This document shows positions 37,531-45,827 of a stretch of 64,000 bases of DNA, in pieces; position 1 is the first letter of the stretch; every line of letters begins with the position of its first letter. The stretch covers positions 62,001 through 126,000 of the forward strand of contig WGNJ01000014.1 of the NCBI GenBank assembly GCA_016124635.1, read 5' to 3'. The stretch is from Alphaproteobacteria bacterium. GTDB lineage: Bacteria > Pseudomonadota > Alphaproteobacteria > Micropepsales > Micropepsaceae. The translations under genes and the position numbers were made by a program. The notes under the pieces were generated by a model that was given only the letters and a program-made list of their open reading frames with translations, was not told the DNA's origin and did no database searches.

Positions 37531-37983
37531 TCAGTCCACGACGTCTTCGGCGACCAAAGACAGTTCGTGGTACCCGGAGTCCTGAATCTCATCCATCATC
37601 TTCATGACGTCGGCGTAGACGACCTTCTGGTCGGCGCGCACGAAGATCTTGCGCTGATAGTCGCCGCCGGTCTTCTCGTTGAGGACTTGGCGGAAGGTCG
37701 CCCAAGTCGCCTCGGTCTCGCCGCCCGACTGCGTGCCGATGAATATCTGTCCCGTGTCCTGCAGCGAGACGAACACGGGCTCGATCTGCACCGGTTTCGG
37801 CTCGGCATCCGGCGGAGGCAGATCGAGCTTGATGTTCACGGTCGCGAGCGGCGCGGCCACCATGAAGATGATGAGCAGCACGAGCATCACGTCGACGAAC
37901 GGCGTGACGTTGATGTCGGCATTGTCGCCGAAGCGCTTCTTGCCGCCGCCGGTGGTTTCGCCTGTGCCTACTGTCGATGCCAT
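37531..37983 (-). CDS. exbD: ExbD/TolR-family protein (second copy)
   Basis: A 150-residue ExbD with the signature NADINVTPFVDVMLVLLIIFM and one membrane helix. The periplasmic part contains IFVRADQKVVYADVMKMMDEIQDSGYHELSLVAED. An N-terminal Gly/Thr-rich tail of about 15 residues precedes the helix. It is the last gene of the first TonB operon, 40 bases after tonB at 38024. Confidence 0.93.
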   Translation of the reverse strand: MASTVGTGETTGGGKKRFGDNADINVTPFVDVMLVLLIIFMVAAPLATVNIKLDLPPPDAEPKPVQIEPVFVSLQDTGQIFIGTQSGGETEATWATFRQVLNEKTGGDYQRKIFVRADQKVVYADVMKMMDEIQDSGYHELSLVAEDVVD

Positions 37984-38023
37984 TGGTCTTCGATCCTTGA
38001 GGTTGGCCCCTTAAAGCCCCGCC

Positions 38024-38605
38024 CTATTCGAGTTTGAACGTAACTTCGACGGTCGACTTGATCACGCGTCCGGTTGCTCGATAACGCCACTTCTTCACCG
38101 CGTCCAGCGCCGCCGAGTCGAAGCCGCTGTTGGTCGAACTCACGACCTTTGCGTCTTGCACTATGCCGTCTGGCCCGATCGTAATCGCGATGCTGACCTT
38201 GCCTTCCCGCTCCTGCTCGAGCATGCGTTGCGGGTAGCGCGGCGGCGGCTTCGACACCGGTGTGTCGAGCACCTCTTTATCCGAAACCATCGTCGTTGCG
38301 TCGGCCGTCGACGGCGCCGGCGGCTGCGGCTTCAGCGGTGCCGGCGGCACCTTGACTGGAACCGGCGGCGGCGGCACCGGGCGCGGACGGAAGCGAGGCT
38401 TTTCCTGGATGACTGTTTCCGGCGGTGGCGGTGGCGGCGGCGGTGGCGGTGGCGGCACCGCGATCACCACGTCTTCCTTGTGCTGCTTTTCCTCGACCGG
38501 GATGATGCCCCACGTCACCGCGACGTAATAAAGCACGGCGGCATGAAAGATCACCGAGAGAACGACGGTGATGACGGTCGCTGTCGTATTGCGCTTTTTG
38601 TTCAT
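38024..38605 (-). CDS. tonB: TonB-family energy transducer (first copy)
   Basis: A 193-residue TonB: membrane helix (VITVVLSVIFHAAVLYYVAVTW), a spacer with a run of twelve Pro followed by further Pro/Arg/Lys-rich sequence (PRFRPRPVPPPPVPVKVPP), and the C-terminal domain PPRYPQRMLEQEREGKVSIAITIG, ending FDSAALDAVKKWRYRATG. The long Pro run should form a stiff rod across the periplasm. It lies between two exbD genes. Confidence 0.94.
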   Translation of the reverse strand: MNKKRNTTATVITVVLSVIFHAAVLYYVAVTWGIIPVEEKQHKEDVVIAVPPPPPPPPPPPPETVIQEKPRFRPRPVPPPPVPVKVPPAPLKPQPPAPSTADATTMVSDKEVLDTPVSKPPPRYPQRMLEQEREGKVSIAITIGPDGIVQDAKVVSSTNSGFDSAALDAVKKWRYRATGRVIKSTVEVTFKLE

Positions 38606-38644
38606 GGCGGACCGATCGACCCGTGACCCCGTACTGTAGGCGAC

Positions 38645-39079
38645 TTACTGGCTGCCTTTGTCTTCCGCGACCAAGGCGATTTGGTAGTAGCCCGTGTCCT
38701 GAATGACGTTCATCAGGCGCATCACTTCCTTGTACCGGACCCTTTTGTCGGCGCGGATGTAGATGCGCATGTTGTAGTTCTGCTGTGTCGCCTCATTGAG
38801 GCGCTGACTGAAGTTGCCGTAGTTGACCTGGTTGTTGCCGATGTAGATCTCGCCGCCTTCTTTGAGCGAAACGTAGATCGGCTTGTCGGTCTTGGCCGGC
38901 ACCGCGCGCGAGGGAGGCAGCTCCACCTTCACGTCGACCGTCGCCAGCGGCGAGGCCACCATGAAGATGATGAGCAGCACGAGCATCACGTCCACGAACG
39001 GCGTGACGTTGATCTCGCTGTTGTCCGAATAGGACTTCTTTTTCCCTGCGGGGGCTCCCCCGCCGACAGATGCCGCCAT
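38645..39079 (-). CDS. exbD: ExbD/TolR-family protein (first copy)
   Basis: A 144-residue ExbD with NSEINVTPFVDVMLVLLIIFMVASPL and one membrane helix. The periplasmic part has IYIRADKRVRYKEVMRLMNVIQDTGYYQIALVAED. It follows exbB by 6 bases. The three ExbD proteins of this cluster are clearly related, but their periplasmic parts differ. Confidence 0.94.
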   Translation of the reverse strand: MAASVGGGAPAGKKKSYSDNSEINVTPFVDVMLVLLIIFMVASPLATVDVKVELPPSRAVPAKTDKPIYVSLKEGGEIYIGNNQVNYGNFSQRLNEATQQNYNMRIYIRADKRVRYKEVMRLMNVIQDTGYYQIALVAEDKGSQ

Positions 39080-39085
39080 TCGCGA

Positions 39086-40018
39086 TCAAGCTCCGTCGAG
39101 CTGACGGCCCAGACGCACCAGCACTTCGCTCGCGAAGTTGTCCATGCGCGTCGAGTAGGAGCCGATGCGGCGGGCGAAGATGTTGTAGAACACCACCGCC
39201 GGAACGGCTGCGAAAAGACCGGTACCCGTCGCGAACAGAGCTTCGGCGATGCCAGGCGCCACCACCGCGAGGTTGGTCGTTTGCTTCTGCGCGATACCGA
39301 TGAACGAGTTCATGATGCCGTAGACGGTACCGAACAGACCGACGAAGGCCGAGATCGAGCCGACCGTCGCGAAAATGCCCATGCCGGTTCCAAGCTCTTC
39401 CTGCTGCTCGTTCTGCGCGATCGCCATGCGCTGTGCGATGCGACCCAGGAGATGCTCGCGCTGATCGCCCGAGAGCTTGCCGGAAGCGGAAAGCTTGATC
39501 TCGTCGGCGGCCGCCTGAAGCATCTGCGACAGCGGGTTGTCGCGATAGCTGCGCTGGCCGACCCGGGCCGCGTCTTCGATCGAGTTCGCGCCGCGGAAGG
39601 CTTTGAGGAACGCGTCGGTCTTGCTGTTGAGGCCGGAGAAGTAGGTTAGCTTGGAGAACAACAACGCCCACGTCAGCACCGATGCGCCGAACAACCAGGC
39701 GAGCACGACCTGAACGACGACGGTCGCGTTCATGATCATCGTGACGGGCGTGATCTGGATCTCAGGCTCGGCCGGCGTTGCGGGCGGCGGTGGCGGCGTG
39801 GCGCCGTCGGCCGGAGCGATCGGCAGTCCGTCGGGACCGATTTGCGGCGGAGCCGGTTCGCCGGCATCCGGGGTACCTGGCGCCGGTGTTGCCGGTGCGC
39901 CTGCTGCAGGTGCAGCGGCTGGAGGCTTTCCGCCTGCGGGCGCCGCCGGTTGCGCGATCGCCGTCGAAACCATCATGCCGATGGCCAAAGCGGCCACGAC
40001 CGAAACGCGCGCGATCAT
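39086..40018 (-). CDS. exbB: ExbB/MotA/TolQ-family proton channel with N-terminal extension
   Basis: A 310-residue ExbB. It begins with a signal peptide (MIARVSVVAALAIGMMVSTAIA), followed by a Pro/Ala-rich exported tail to about residue 85, then membrane helix 1 (VVVQVVLAWLFGASVLTWALLF), a large cytoplasmic domain (ANSIEDAARVGQRSYRDNPL), and helices 2-3 (GMGIFATVGSISAFVGLFGTVYGI, APGIAEALFATGTGLFAAVPAVVFYNIFARRI). ATG 40018 has a strong aggggga sequence; an upstream ATG at 40054 was rejected for that reason. It heads exbB-exbD-tonB-exbD. Confidence 0.94.
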   Translation of the reverse strand: MIARVSVVAALAIGMMVSTAIAQPAAPAGGKPPAAAPAAGAPATPAPGTPDAGEPAPPQIGPDGLPIAPADGATPPPPPATPAEPEIQITPVTMIMNATVVVQVVLAWLFGASVLTWALLFSKLTYFSGLNSKTDAFLKAFRGANSIEDAARVGQRSYRDNPLSQMLQAAADEIKLSASGKLSGDQREHLLGRIAQRMAIAQNEQQEELGTGMGIFATVGSISAFVGLFGTVYGIMNSFIGIAQKQTTNLAVVAPGIAEALFATGTGLFAAVPAVVFYNIFARRIGSYSTRMDNFASEVLVRLGRQLDGA

Positions 40019-40535
40019 TGTAGTCCCCCTGCTTTCAGTTTTACGCATGACCACTTTTGCCTTCCCAATCCTTGCTACTTCTTACCGGTGCCGCAGCCCT
40101 TAAAGAGTCGGTTGGCCTCTAAACTAGTCCCGATCTCCCAGCAAAGCTTTAACCGAAACACCGTTAAGCACGCGGGGCGCTAAGCCACGCGAGCAAGTAA
40201 GACCCTCGATTTTCTTGGTGTGGAAATTATGGCGGCGGAACAGCGGCCAACGCCTGTTAGATCGACCAGGCATCGAGCCTTGCCCCAACGCTTTTGAACC
40301 CCCACCCCGATACTTCCCGCTACCCAGAGTAAATCCGAGAGCGGCCCCAAGACAGGCTTATCTCAAAGTTTGATGACACGCGCAAAGAGAAAAATGGCCA
40401 CTTGTGCGCCTCTCGCCACACCAAGGACCTGGAACGCAACAGTAGTCATTTCGTTCCAAATGCGGCCTCGGAGCAATGCTGTTAAGTATCGAATTCCCCC
40501 CTCAATTGTAGGGGGTCTGCCTGGGCGCCTTGCCG
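40019..40535. other. Intergenic stretch before exbB (517 bases)
   Basis: No supported gene. It must hold the exbB promoter and the 3-prime end of the sensor kinase transcript. A hairpin-like sequence with five-base G/C arms (ccccctcaattgtaggggg, 40497-40515) lies just after the kinase stop but has no T-run. Two ttaa motifs at about 40130-40150 are spaced by 11 bases. I see no small protein or known RNA. Confidence 0.4.
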
Positions 40536-41945
40536 CTAAGTGCGCCCGCTGTCCTCAAACGTGAGCTCGCAGCGTAGCCCGGGGTTGTTGTCGGACAGTT
40601 GAACACTCGCCACATGAAGTCGGGCGATCGCCGCGCAGAGACTGAGCCCAAGTCCGTTGCCAGGCGTCGTGCGGCTTCTGTCCAATCTAACGAACCTTTG
40701 GAATACACGTTCCCGATCGGCGGCTGGCACGCCGGGACCATTGTCGGCAATCGTCACGACAGCGTGGTGTTTGGCATCCAAACGAAGGTCGACGGAAATG
40801 GTCGTGCCTCGTGGTGTGTGGCGAATTCCGTTTGCGATTAGGTTGGCCACAAGCTGCGTGAGAAGATCTTCATCGCCGTCGACGACAATGCCCTCGGCGA
40901 TGTGGGAGAGGATGCGATGCCCGCTCTCTTCCGCAGGAGGCCCATAGGCCCCCGCCACGTTTTGAACGACCGCCGAAAGGTCGACGCGCACAAAGCTGCC
41001 GCGTAGCGCGCCGGCATCGAGTTCCGCTATGCGCAACAAAGCCTCAAACGTCGCAAGGACGCCATCCACCTGTCCGATCGCAAGTCGCGTGGCGCTCGAA
41101 TAGTCCGCAGTCGTTCTTGCCGTCTGCTCTGTGGTCTCCAGTCCTTGGCGCAGGTGGGTGAGCGGTGTGCGCAAGTCGTGCGCAATGTCGACGGACACCT
41201 GTTTGAGCGTTTCCATAAGCGAAACGATCCGATCAAGCATCGCATTGATGCTCGTCGCCAAAAGGTCGATCTCATCGCCGCGACGGCGGGCCGGAACACG
41301 CAGCAAGAGATTTCCGTCCATGATCTCGTTGCAGACGCGTGAGACGCGGTCGAGTCGTCGTCCGAAGGTCCAGCTCAGCGCAACGCCGCCGACGATGGCC
41401 AAAAGGGCGGTCGCTCCCAACCCGATTGCGAAGGCTACGACGAGAAAATCGCTTACGTCGTCGACGCCGTCCGTGTTTTCACCGACCGACAGCAGAAACT
41501 CTCCAGGCAATATGAGTGAGCGAACGCGCACGGCATCCGGCTCGACCCCCGCACTTTCCGGTATCTGAACGTTTGTCCAACCCGCCGCATGAGGCACGCG
41601 CGGACCGGTCCCGGCCATGAGTCGGTCGTCCTTGCTGTAGAGCGAGTAGATGAATTGAGACTTTGCCACCAATCCTTCGCGCAAGCGGATTTCGTGCGCC
41701 ACCTCGGTAATGCCGCCCTCCGCCAACTCGGTTCGCAGATCCGCGAGCTCGCTTGAGATTGCTTCGTCGCGCTGCTTCGTAAGAGAGGCGATCGTGGTGA
41801 AACTGACAACGCTGACAAGAATGGCAGACGCTAGCGTGAAAATTGCGCCGTAAAGTATGGCCAGCCGCACTGCAAGGCTTCGTGGTGGCCGGAGCCATCT
41901 GCCGGTTCGAATTTCATCTGATTGCTTAGAGACGCGGGCATCCAT
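40536..41945 (-). CDS. Two-component sensor histidine kinase
   Basis: A 469-residue membrane kinase. Helix 1 is at about residues 26-50, a periplasmic sensor domain of about 115 residues follows, helix 2 is FLVVAFAIGLGATALLAIVGGVALSW, then HAMP (FGRRLDRVSRVCNEIMDGNLLLRV), the H-box VSVDIAHDLRTPLTHLRQGLE, N-box LVANLIANGIRHTPRGTT, and the ATPase glycine boxes (DNGPGVPAADRE, GNGLGLSLCAAIARLH). The HAMP and H-box type is that of the EnvZ/CusS class. The gene is divergent from its response regulator. Confidence 0.9.
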   Translation of the reverse strand: MDARVSKQSDEIRTGRWLRPPRSLAVRLAILYGAIFTLASAILVSVVSFTTIASLTKQRDEAISSELADLRTELAEGGITEVAHEIRLREGLVAKSQFIYSLYSKDDRLMAGTGPRVPHAAGWTNVQIPESAGVEPDAVRVRSLILPGEFLLSVGENTDGVDDVSDFLVVAFAIGLGATALLAIVGGVALSWTFGRRLDRVSRVCNEIMDGNLLLRVPARRRGDEIDLLATSINAMLDRIVSLMETLKQVSVDIAHDLRTPLTHLRQGLETTEQTARTTADYSSATRLAIGQVDGVLATFEALLRIAELDAGALRGSFVRVDLSAVVQNVAGAYGPPAEESGHRILSHIAEGIVVDGDEDLLTQLVANLIANGIRHTPRGTTISVDLRLDAKHHAVVTIADNGPGVPAADRERVFQRFVRLDRSRTTPGNGLGLSLCAAIARLHVASVQLSDNNPGLRCELTFEDSGRT

Positions 41946-41988
41946 ATTGGGTGTCTACCGCTCTGCGCGGCTGTCGCCCAACAATTTC

Positions 41989-42008
41989 GGCTTACAGAAT
42001 TGTAAGCC
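41989..42008. promoter_or_regulatory. Perfect inverted repeat between divergent kinase and regulator genes
   Basis: The arms ggcttaca (41989-41996) and tgtaagcc (42001-42008) are separated by gaat. The TTACA-N4-TGTAA core recalls dyads bound by heavy-metal-type OmpR-family regulators (cop/cus boxes), an inference from memory. It is well placed for autoregulation of both genes. Confidence 0.5.
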
Positions 42009-42076
42009 TATCATTGGTTCATCAGTTTTACGCTTCAAGGGCACCCTGCTCGGCTCTGATCACCACGGTATCAACC

Positions 42077-42793
42077 ATGCGCGTTATGCTGATTGAAGAC
42101 GACAACGAAGCCGCGAAATTCATGGAACGAGGACTGCGTAACGCGGGGCACCAAGTCGATCATGCCGTCGATGGAGCCGAGGGCCTGGCAATTCTGCTCA
42201 AGGGCCGTCACGACGTTGCCATCGTTGATCGCCTGCTCCCGCACCTCGACGGCCTCAGCATCGTTAAGATGCTTCGCGCCGCCAATCTGGACACGAGAGT
42301 GATCTTTGTAACGACGCTTGCTCGAATAGATAATCGCGTCGAGGGTTTGGATGCGGGCGCGGACGACTATCTGACAAAGCCGTTTGAAATGGTTGAGCTG
42401 GTCGCACGCGTGAACGCCTTAGGACGGCGACACGCACCGCCAAGCCAAACGCCCACCGTTCTGAGAATCCGCGATCTCGAACTTGATTTGGTCAAGCGCA
42501 CGACAACCCGCGGCGGCAAGAATATTCACTTGCAGCCGGTGGAGTTCAAATTGCTGGAAGCGTTGATGCGCCAGGCCGGTCGGCTGGTGACCCGAACGAT
42601 GTTGCTGGAGCAGGTATGGAATTTTCGCTTCGATCCGCAGACGACAATTGTCGAAACGCATATCAGTCGCCTGCGCGCCAAAATAGACAGAGAATTTCCG
42701 GTCGCTTTGATCGAGACCATTCACGGCGGCTACTGCATGCGCGATCCCCTCCCGGAGAAAAGTGTCGAAGAATCGAACGCGGCGCCGGGTTAG
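42077..42793 (+). CDS. OmpR-family response regulator
   Basis: A 238-residue regulator. The receiver has MLIEDDNEAAKF, the phospho-acceptor in VAIVDRLLPHLDGL and the conserved Lys in DDYLTKPFEMVEL. The DNA-binding winged helix has LQPVEFKLLEALMRQAGRLVTRTMLLEQVW and the wing ETHISRLRAKIDREFP. ATG 42077 gives the usual length. With the divergent kinase it forms a two-component system and probably controls the COG4705 and PepSY genes downstream. Confidence 0.93.
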   Translation: MRVMLIEDDNEAAKFMERGLRNAGHQVDHAVDGAEGLAILLKGRHDVAIVDRLLPHLDGLSIVKMLRAANLDTRVIFVTTLARIDNRVEGLDAGADDYLTKPFEMVELVARVNALGRRHAPPSQTPTVLRIRDLELDLVKRTTTRGGKNIHLQPVEFKLLEALMRQAGRLVTRTMLLEQVWNFRFDPQTTIVETHISRLRAKIDREFPVALIETIHGGYCMRDPLPEKSVEESNAAPG

Positions 42794-42861
42794 GACGCGC
42801 GTAACCAGATGGCGTGCATCCGAACACGCCGCTTCCTCCCACATTTCAAAAGGTCATGATC

Positions 42862-43680
42862 ATGCACGACCGACAGTCGCCGGCCCAGCAAGTGATGAGC
42901 AAAGTTCCAGCGGTAACGCTCGGATTCTGGATAATCAAAATCTTGGCCACGACACTCGGCGAGACCGGTGGCGACACCGTCACCATGACCCTCAACTGGG
43001 GCTACCTCGCCGGCACGGCTCTATTTTTTCTTCTGCTCGTTGGGCTGGTCGTAATGCAAATCGCAGCGAAGAAATTTCATCCTGCGATCTACTGGGTGAC
43101 GATTGTCGCCTCGACCACTGCAGGCACGACGCTGGCGGACTTCGCAACACGCTCGCTCGGCATAGGGTACATAGGCGGATCGACTTTGCTCCTCGTTCTG
43201 CTGATGTCTTCACTCGCGGTTTGGTATTTGTCCGAGCGAACGATCAACGTCGATACGGTGAGCACGCCGAGGGTGGAAGCCTTCTATTGGACGGCGATTA
43301 CGTTCTCGCAGACGTTGGGAACGGCGTTGGGCGATTGGATGGCGGCGGACGCTAGTGATCCTGCGGCCACGACAGGCGCGCTCGGTCTCGGCTATTTGGG
43401 CGGCGCCGCGGTGTTCTCGGCAGCGCTCGTCGCCATCGCGGCGCTTTATTTTTGGACGCGGCTTTCTCGAACGATGCTCTTTTGGGCGGCCTTCATCCTA
43501 ACCAGACCACTCGGCGCGACGCTGGGTGACTTCCTCGACAAACCCGTTGACCACGGCGGCCTGGACTTGAGCCGCCCAGTGGCATCGCTGGTGATCGCCG
43601 CCGTGATGATTGGTTGCATCCTCTTGGTGCCGCAAAGACCGGGGCTCCATCCAACGCAGCCATCCGTCAGACGTGCGTAG
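42862..43680 (+). CDS. COG4705-type membrane protein with four internal repeats
   Basis: A 272-residue protein with about eight helices. Four repeats can be aligned by eye: FWIIKILATTLGETGGD, YWVTIVASTTAGTTLAD, YWTAITFSQTLGTALGD and FWAAFILTRPLGATLGD. Each begins with an aromatic-Trp pair and ends with an acidic residue in the membrane, often followed by LGYLGG. Function unknown; repeated acidic residues in helices suggest a cation path (inference). It lies 68 bases after the response regulator. An ATG at 42856 is also possible. Confidence 0.75.
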   Translation: MHDRQSPAQQVMSKVPAVTLGFWIIKILATTLGETGGDTVTMTLNWGYLAGTALFFLLLVGLVVMQIAAKKFHPAIYWVTIVASTTAGTTLADFATRSLGIGYIGGSTLLLVLLMSSLAVWYLSERTINVDTVSTPRVEAFYWTAITFSQTLGTALGDWMAADASDPAATTGALGLGYLGGAAVFSAALVAIAALYFWTRLSRTMLFWAAFILTRPLGATLGDFLDKPVDHGGLDLSRPVASLVIAAVMIGCILLVPQRPGLHPTQPSVRRA

Positions 43681-43752
43681 CTGTCTCTTGGAGCAGCTGG
43701 AGCCGGCTCCTATTGGCCACCACCTGACGCGTCGGGGCGGAAAGGAAGAGAC

Positions 43753-44076
43753 ATGAACAGAGATAAGGCACGAACAAGAGTCGCGGCAGCGCTTTGCGGC
43801 TCGATCTTGATATTGGCCTCCGCTGGCGTGGCGCTTGCCTACACGGGTCAGAACCTGGCGCCGTTGGCAAAGGTCAGCTTGCAGCAAGCGCGGGCAATTG
43901 CGCTCAAGGCACGTCCCGGCAAGATCACCGATCAAGAGCTGGAGCGCGAACGCGGCGGGAGCGGCCTCCGCTACTCGTTCGACATCCGCAAGGATGGCAA
44001 GACCTACGAGGTGGGCATCGACGCCGCGTCCGGCGCGGTGCTCGAGAATTTGGCCGAGGGCCCGAATCCTGACTAG
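43753..44076 (+). CDS. PepSY-domain periplasmic protein
   Basis: A 107-residue protein with a signal peptide (about residues 10-30, VAAALCGSILILASAGVALA). One PepSY domain follows: VSLQQARAIALKARPGKITDQELERE, GLRYSFDIRKDGKTYEVGIDAASGAVLE. Such small PepSY proteins often sit next to two-component systems and metal or stress membrane proteins; they may bind or sense small ligands. It completes the module with the regulator and the COG4705 protein. Confidence 0.85.
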   Translation: MNRDKARTRVAAALCGSILILASAGVALAYTGQNLAPLAKVSLQQARAIALKARPGKITDQELERERGGSGLRYSFDIRKDGKTYEVGIDAASGAVLENLAEGPNPD

Positions 44077-44258
44077 CCCACGACCAAGGGAGCGGCGCGC
44101 TTACGAGAATGTATGCGCCGTTCCCCTTCAATAGGTCGCCGCACCTAGCCGACGGCCGCTCTCGCTTACAAATCCGTATACGCTGGGCATACTGCCGGGC
44201 ATCCGGCGCACCTTACTGTCCGTCCCGAGTCTGATATTCGGTGAACGGACGAGGTTGC

Positions 44259-45827
44259 GTGAGAGCCAAGATCGGTCCGTCGACGTTGCGCGACGGCGGG
44301 GGCGCAGTGATCTGGGACCGGACTTGGTCCTATAGCCAGATCGTCTGGGCGTTCGTATTTGCAGCGCTCGCCGTGCGCGTCGTTTGCGCGGCTCTTACGC
44401 CGTTGGCGTTCGACGAGGCGCTCTATTGGCGCTACTCGAAGCATTTGGCGGCAGGCTTCCTGGATCATCCGGGGATGAACCCGCTGATGATCCGAATCGG
44501 CACCTCGCTGTTCGGCGACACGTCGCTTGGCGTCCGCATCATGGCGATTCTTCTCGCGCTGCCCGCAACCTGGGCCGTTTGGCGCGCGGGTGCGCTCTTG
44601 TTCAAGAGCGAACGCATCGGCGCGACGGCCGCGCTCTTCTTCAACCTGACGCTCGTCGTGACGGTCGGTTCGATGCTGGCCACGTCGGATCAAGTCGTCG
44701 TCACCGCGACATGCTTCCTCCTCTTCTTCCTCGCAAAGCTCAACGACACGGATCGGGGCGAGTGGTGGCTTGCGATCGGCGCCGCCTTCGGCCTCGGCAT
44801 GTTCTCCAAGTACACGACGGCATTCTTCGCCGTGAGCATGTTCGCTTGGCTCGTCCTTGTACCCGGGCGGCGAAAGTGGCTGTTGAGCCCATGGTCGTGG
44901 GCCGGGGGTCTTTTGGCCCTGATCATTTTTTCTCCGGTCTTGATTTGGAACGAGCAGCACCACTGGGCGTCGCTCGTCTACCAGAGCAACCGCATGGTCG
45001 TGCACACCTGGACCCTGCGGTATCTGGGTGAGCTCATCGCCTCACAGATCGGCCTCGCGACGCCGCCGGTCTTTGTGCTCGGTTGCATTGGACTCTTTTG
45101 GACCTTGCGCCGATCGACCGAGCCGCGATCCGCGCGCGTACTCGTAGCCGCGATGATCTTACCGATCGTCGCTTACTTTGTTTGGCACTCGCTGCACGAG
45201 CGTGTGCAGGGCAATTGGCCGGAGCCTCTTTATCCCGCCTTCGCAATCGTCGCGGCGGTCGCCGCCGAGCGAGCACGTCATGAAATTGGACCGATGGCGA
45301 CCCTCGCGCGGTGGTCGGAGCTCAGCGCCATTCCCTTCGGTGTCCTGTTAGCTGGCGCCATCTATGCCCAAGCCCTGTTTGCGCCGTTGCACCTCGGACC
45401 GAAGGATCCCACGGCCCGCATCCTCGGCTTCGGTTGGCGTGCGCTCGCCTCTGAGATCGAGCAAGCGCGCGTCCAAGCAGGCGCGCAAGCGATCATCACC
45501 ACCGACTACAAAGCCACCGGTTGGCTGACCTTCTACCTCCCCTCGCCCACGCCCGTCATCGAAATCAACCAGCGCATTCGCTGGGCGAACGAACCCGCGC
45601 CCGATAAGCGTTTGCTCGCTGGTCCCTTGCTTTATGTCTGCAAGAACGAGTGCCCGGGTTTGAGCAATATCCGGCAAAAGTTCTCGGCCGTTGCGTTGCT
45701 CGACACCTTCACTCGCAGGCGCGGTGCCCTCTCGATCGACAGCTACAGCGTCTATCGCGCAGCGCAGGCCAACGGCCCCGTGCTCGATGCGATGTATGCC
45801 GATCTGCGCGACGGATGGTCCGAATGA
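44259..45827 (+). CDS. GT39-type (ArnT/DPM-like) lipid-linked sugar transferase
   Basis: A membrane glycosyltransferase of about 520 residues, with about ten helices. The family motif is LAFDEALYWRYSKHLAAGFLDHPGMNPLMIRIG, containing the catalytic Asp-Glu pair of the GT-C fold and the DHP motif. Such enzymes move a sugar from undecaprenyl phosphate to lipid A, protein or another glycan on the periplasmic side. Several GTG starts are possible (44241, 44259, 44307); 44259 has gagg upstream. It overlaps the GT2 gene by four bases. Confidence 0.85.
   Translation: MRAKIGPSTLRDGGGAVIWDRTWSYSQIVWAFVFAALAVRVVCAALTPLAFDEALYWRYSKHLAAGFLDHPGMNPLMIRIGTSLFGDTSLGVRIMAILLALPATWAVWRAGALLFKSERIGATAALFFNLTLVVTVGSMLATSDQVVVTATCFLLFFLAKLNDTDRGEWWLAIGAAFGLGMFSKYTTAFFAVSMFAWLVLVPGRRKWLLSPWSWAGGLLALIIFSPVLIWNEQHHWASLVYQSNRMVVHTWTLRYLGELIASQIGLATPPVFVLGCIGLFWTLRRSTEPRSARVLVAAMILPIVAYFVWHSLHERVQGNWPEPLYPAFAIVAAVAAERARHEIGPMATLARWSELSAIPFGVLLAGAIYAQALFAPLHLGPKDPTARILGFGWRALASEIEQARVQAGAQAIITTDYKATGWLTFYLPSPTPVIEINQRIRWANEPAPDKRLLAGPLLYVCKNECPGLSNIRQKFSAVALLDTFTRRRGALSIDSYSVYRAAQANGPVLDAMYADLRDGWSE

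Noticed and set aside
38400-38470. Run of proline codons in tonB as a variable repeat
   Set aside because: Poly-proline spacers are normal for TonB and the codons are not a clean tandem repeat.
40125-40155. Possible CtrA site (two ttaa motifs) upstream of exbB
   Set aside because: The spacing is 11 bases, not the 7 of the CtrA consensus.
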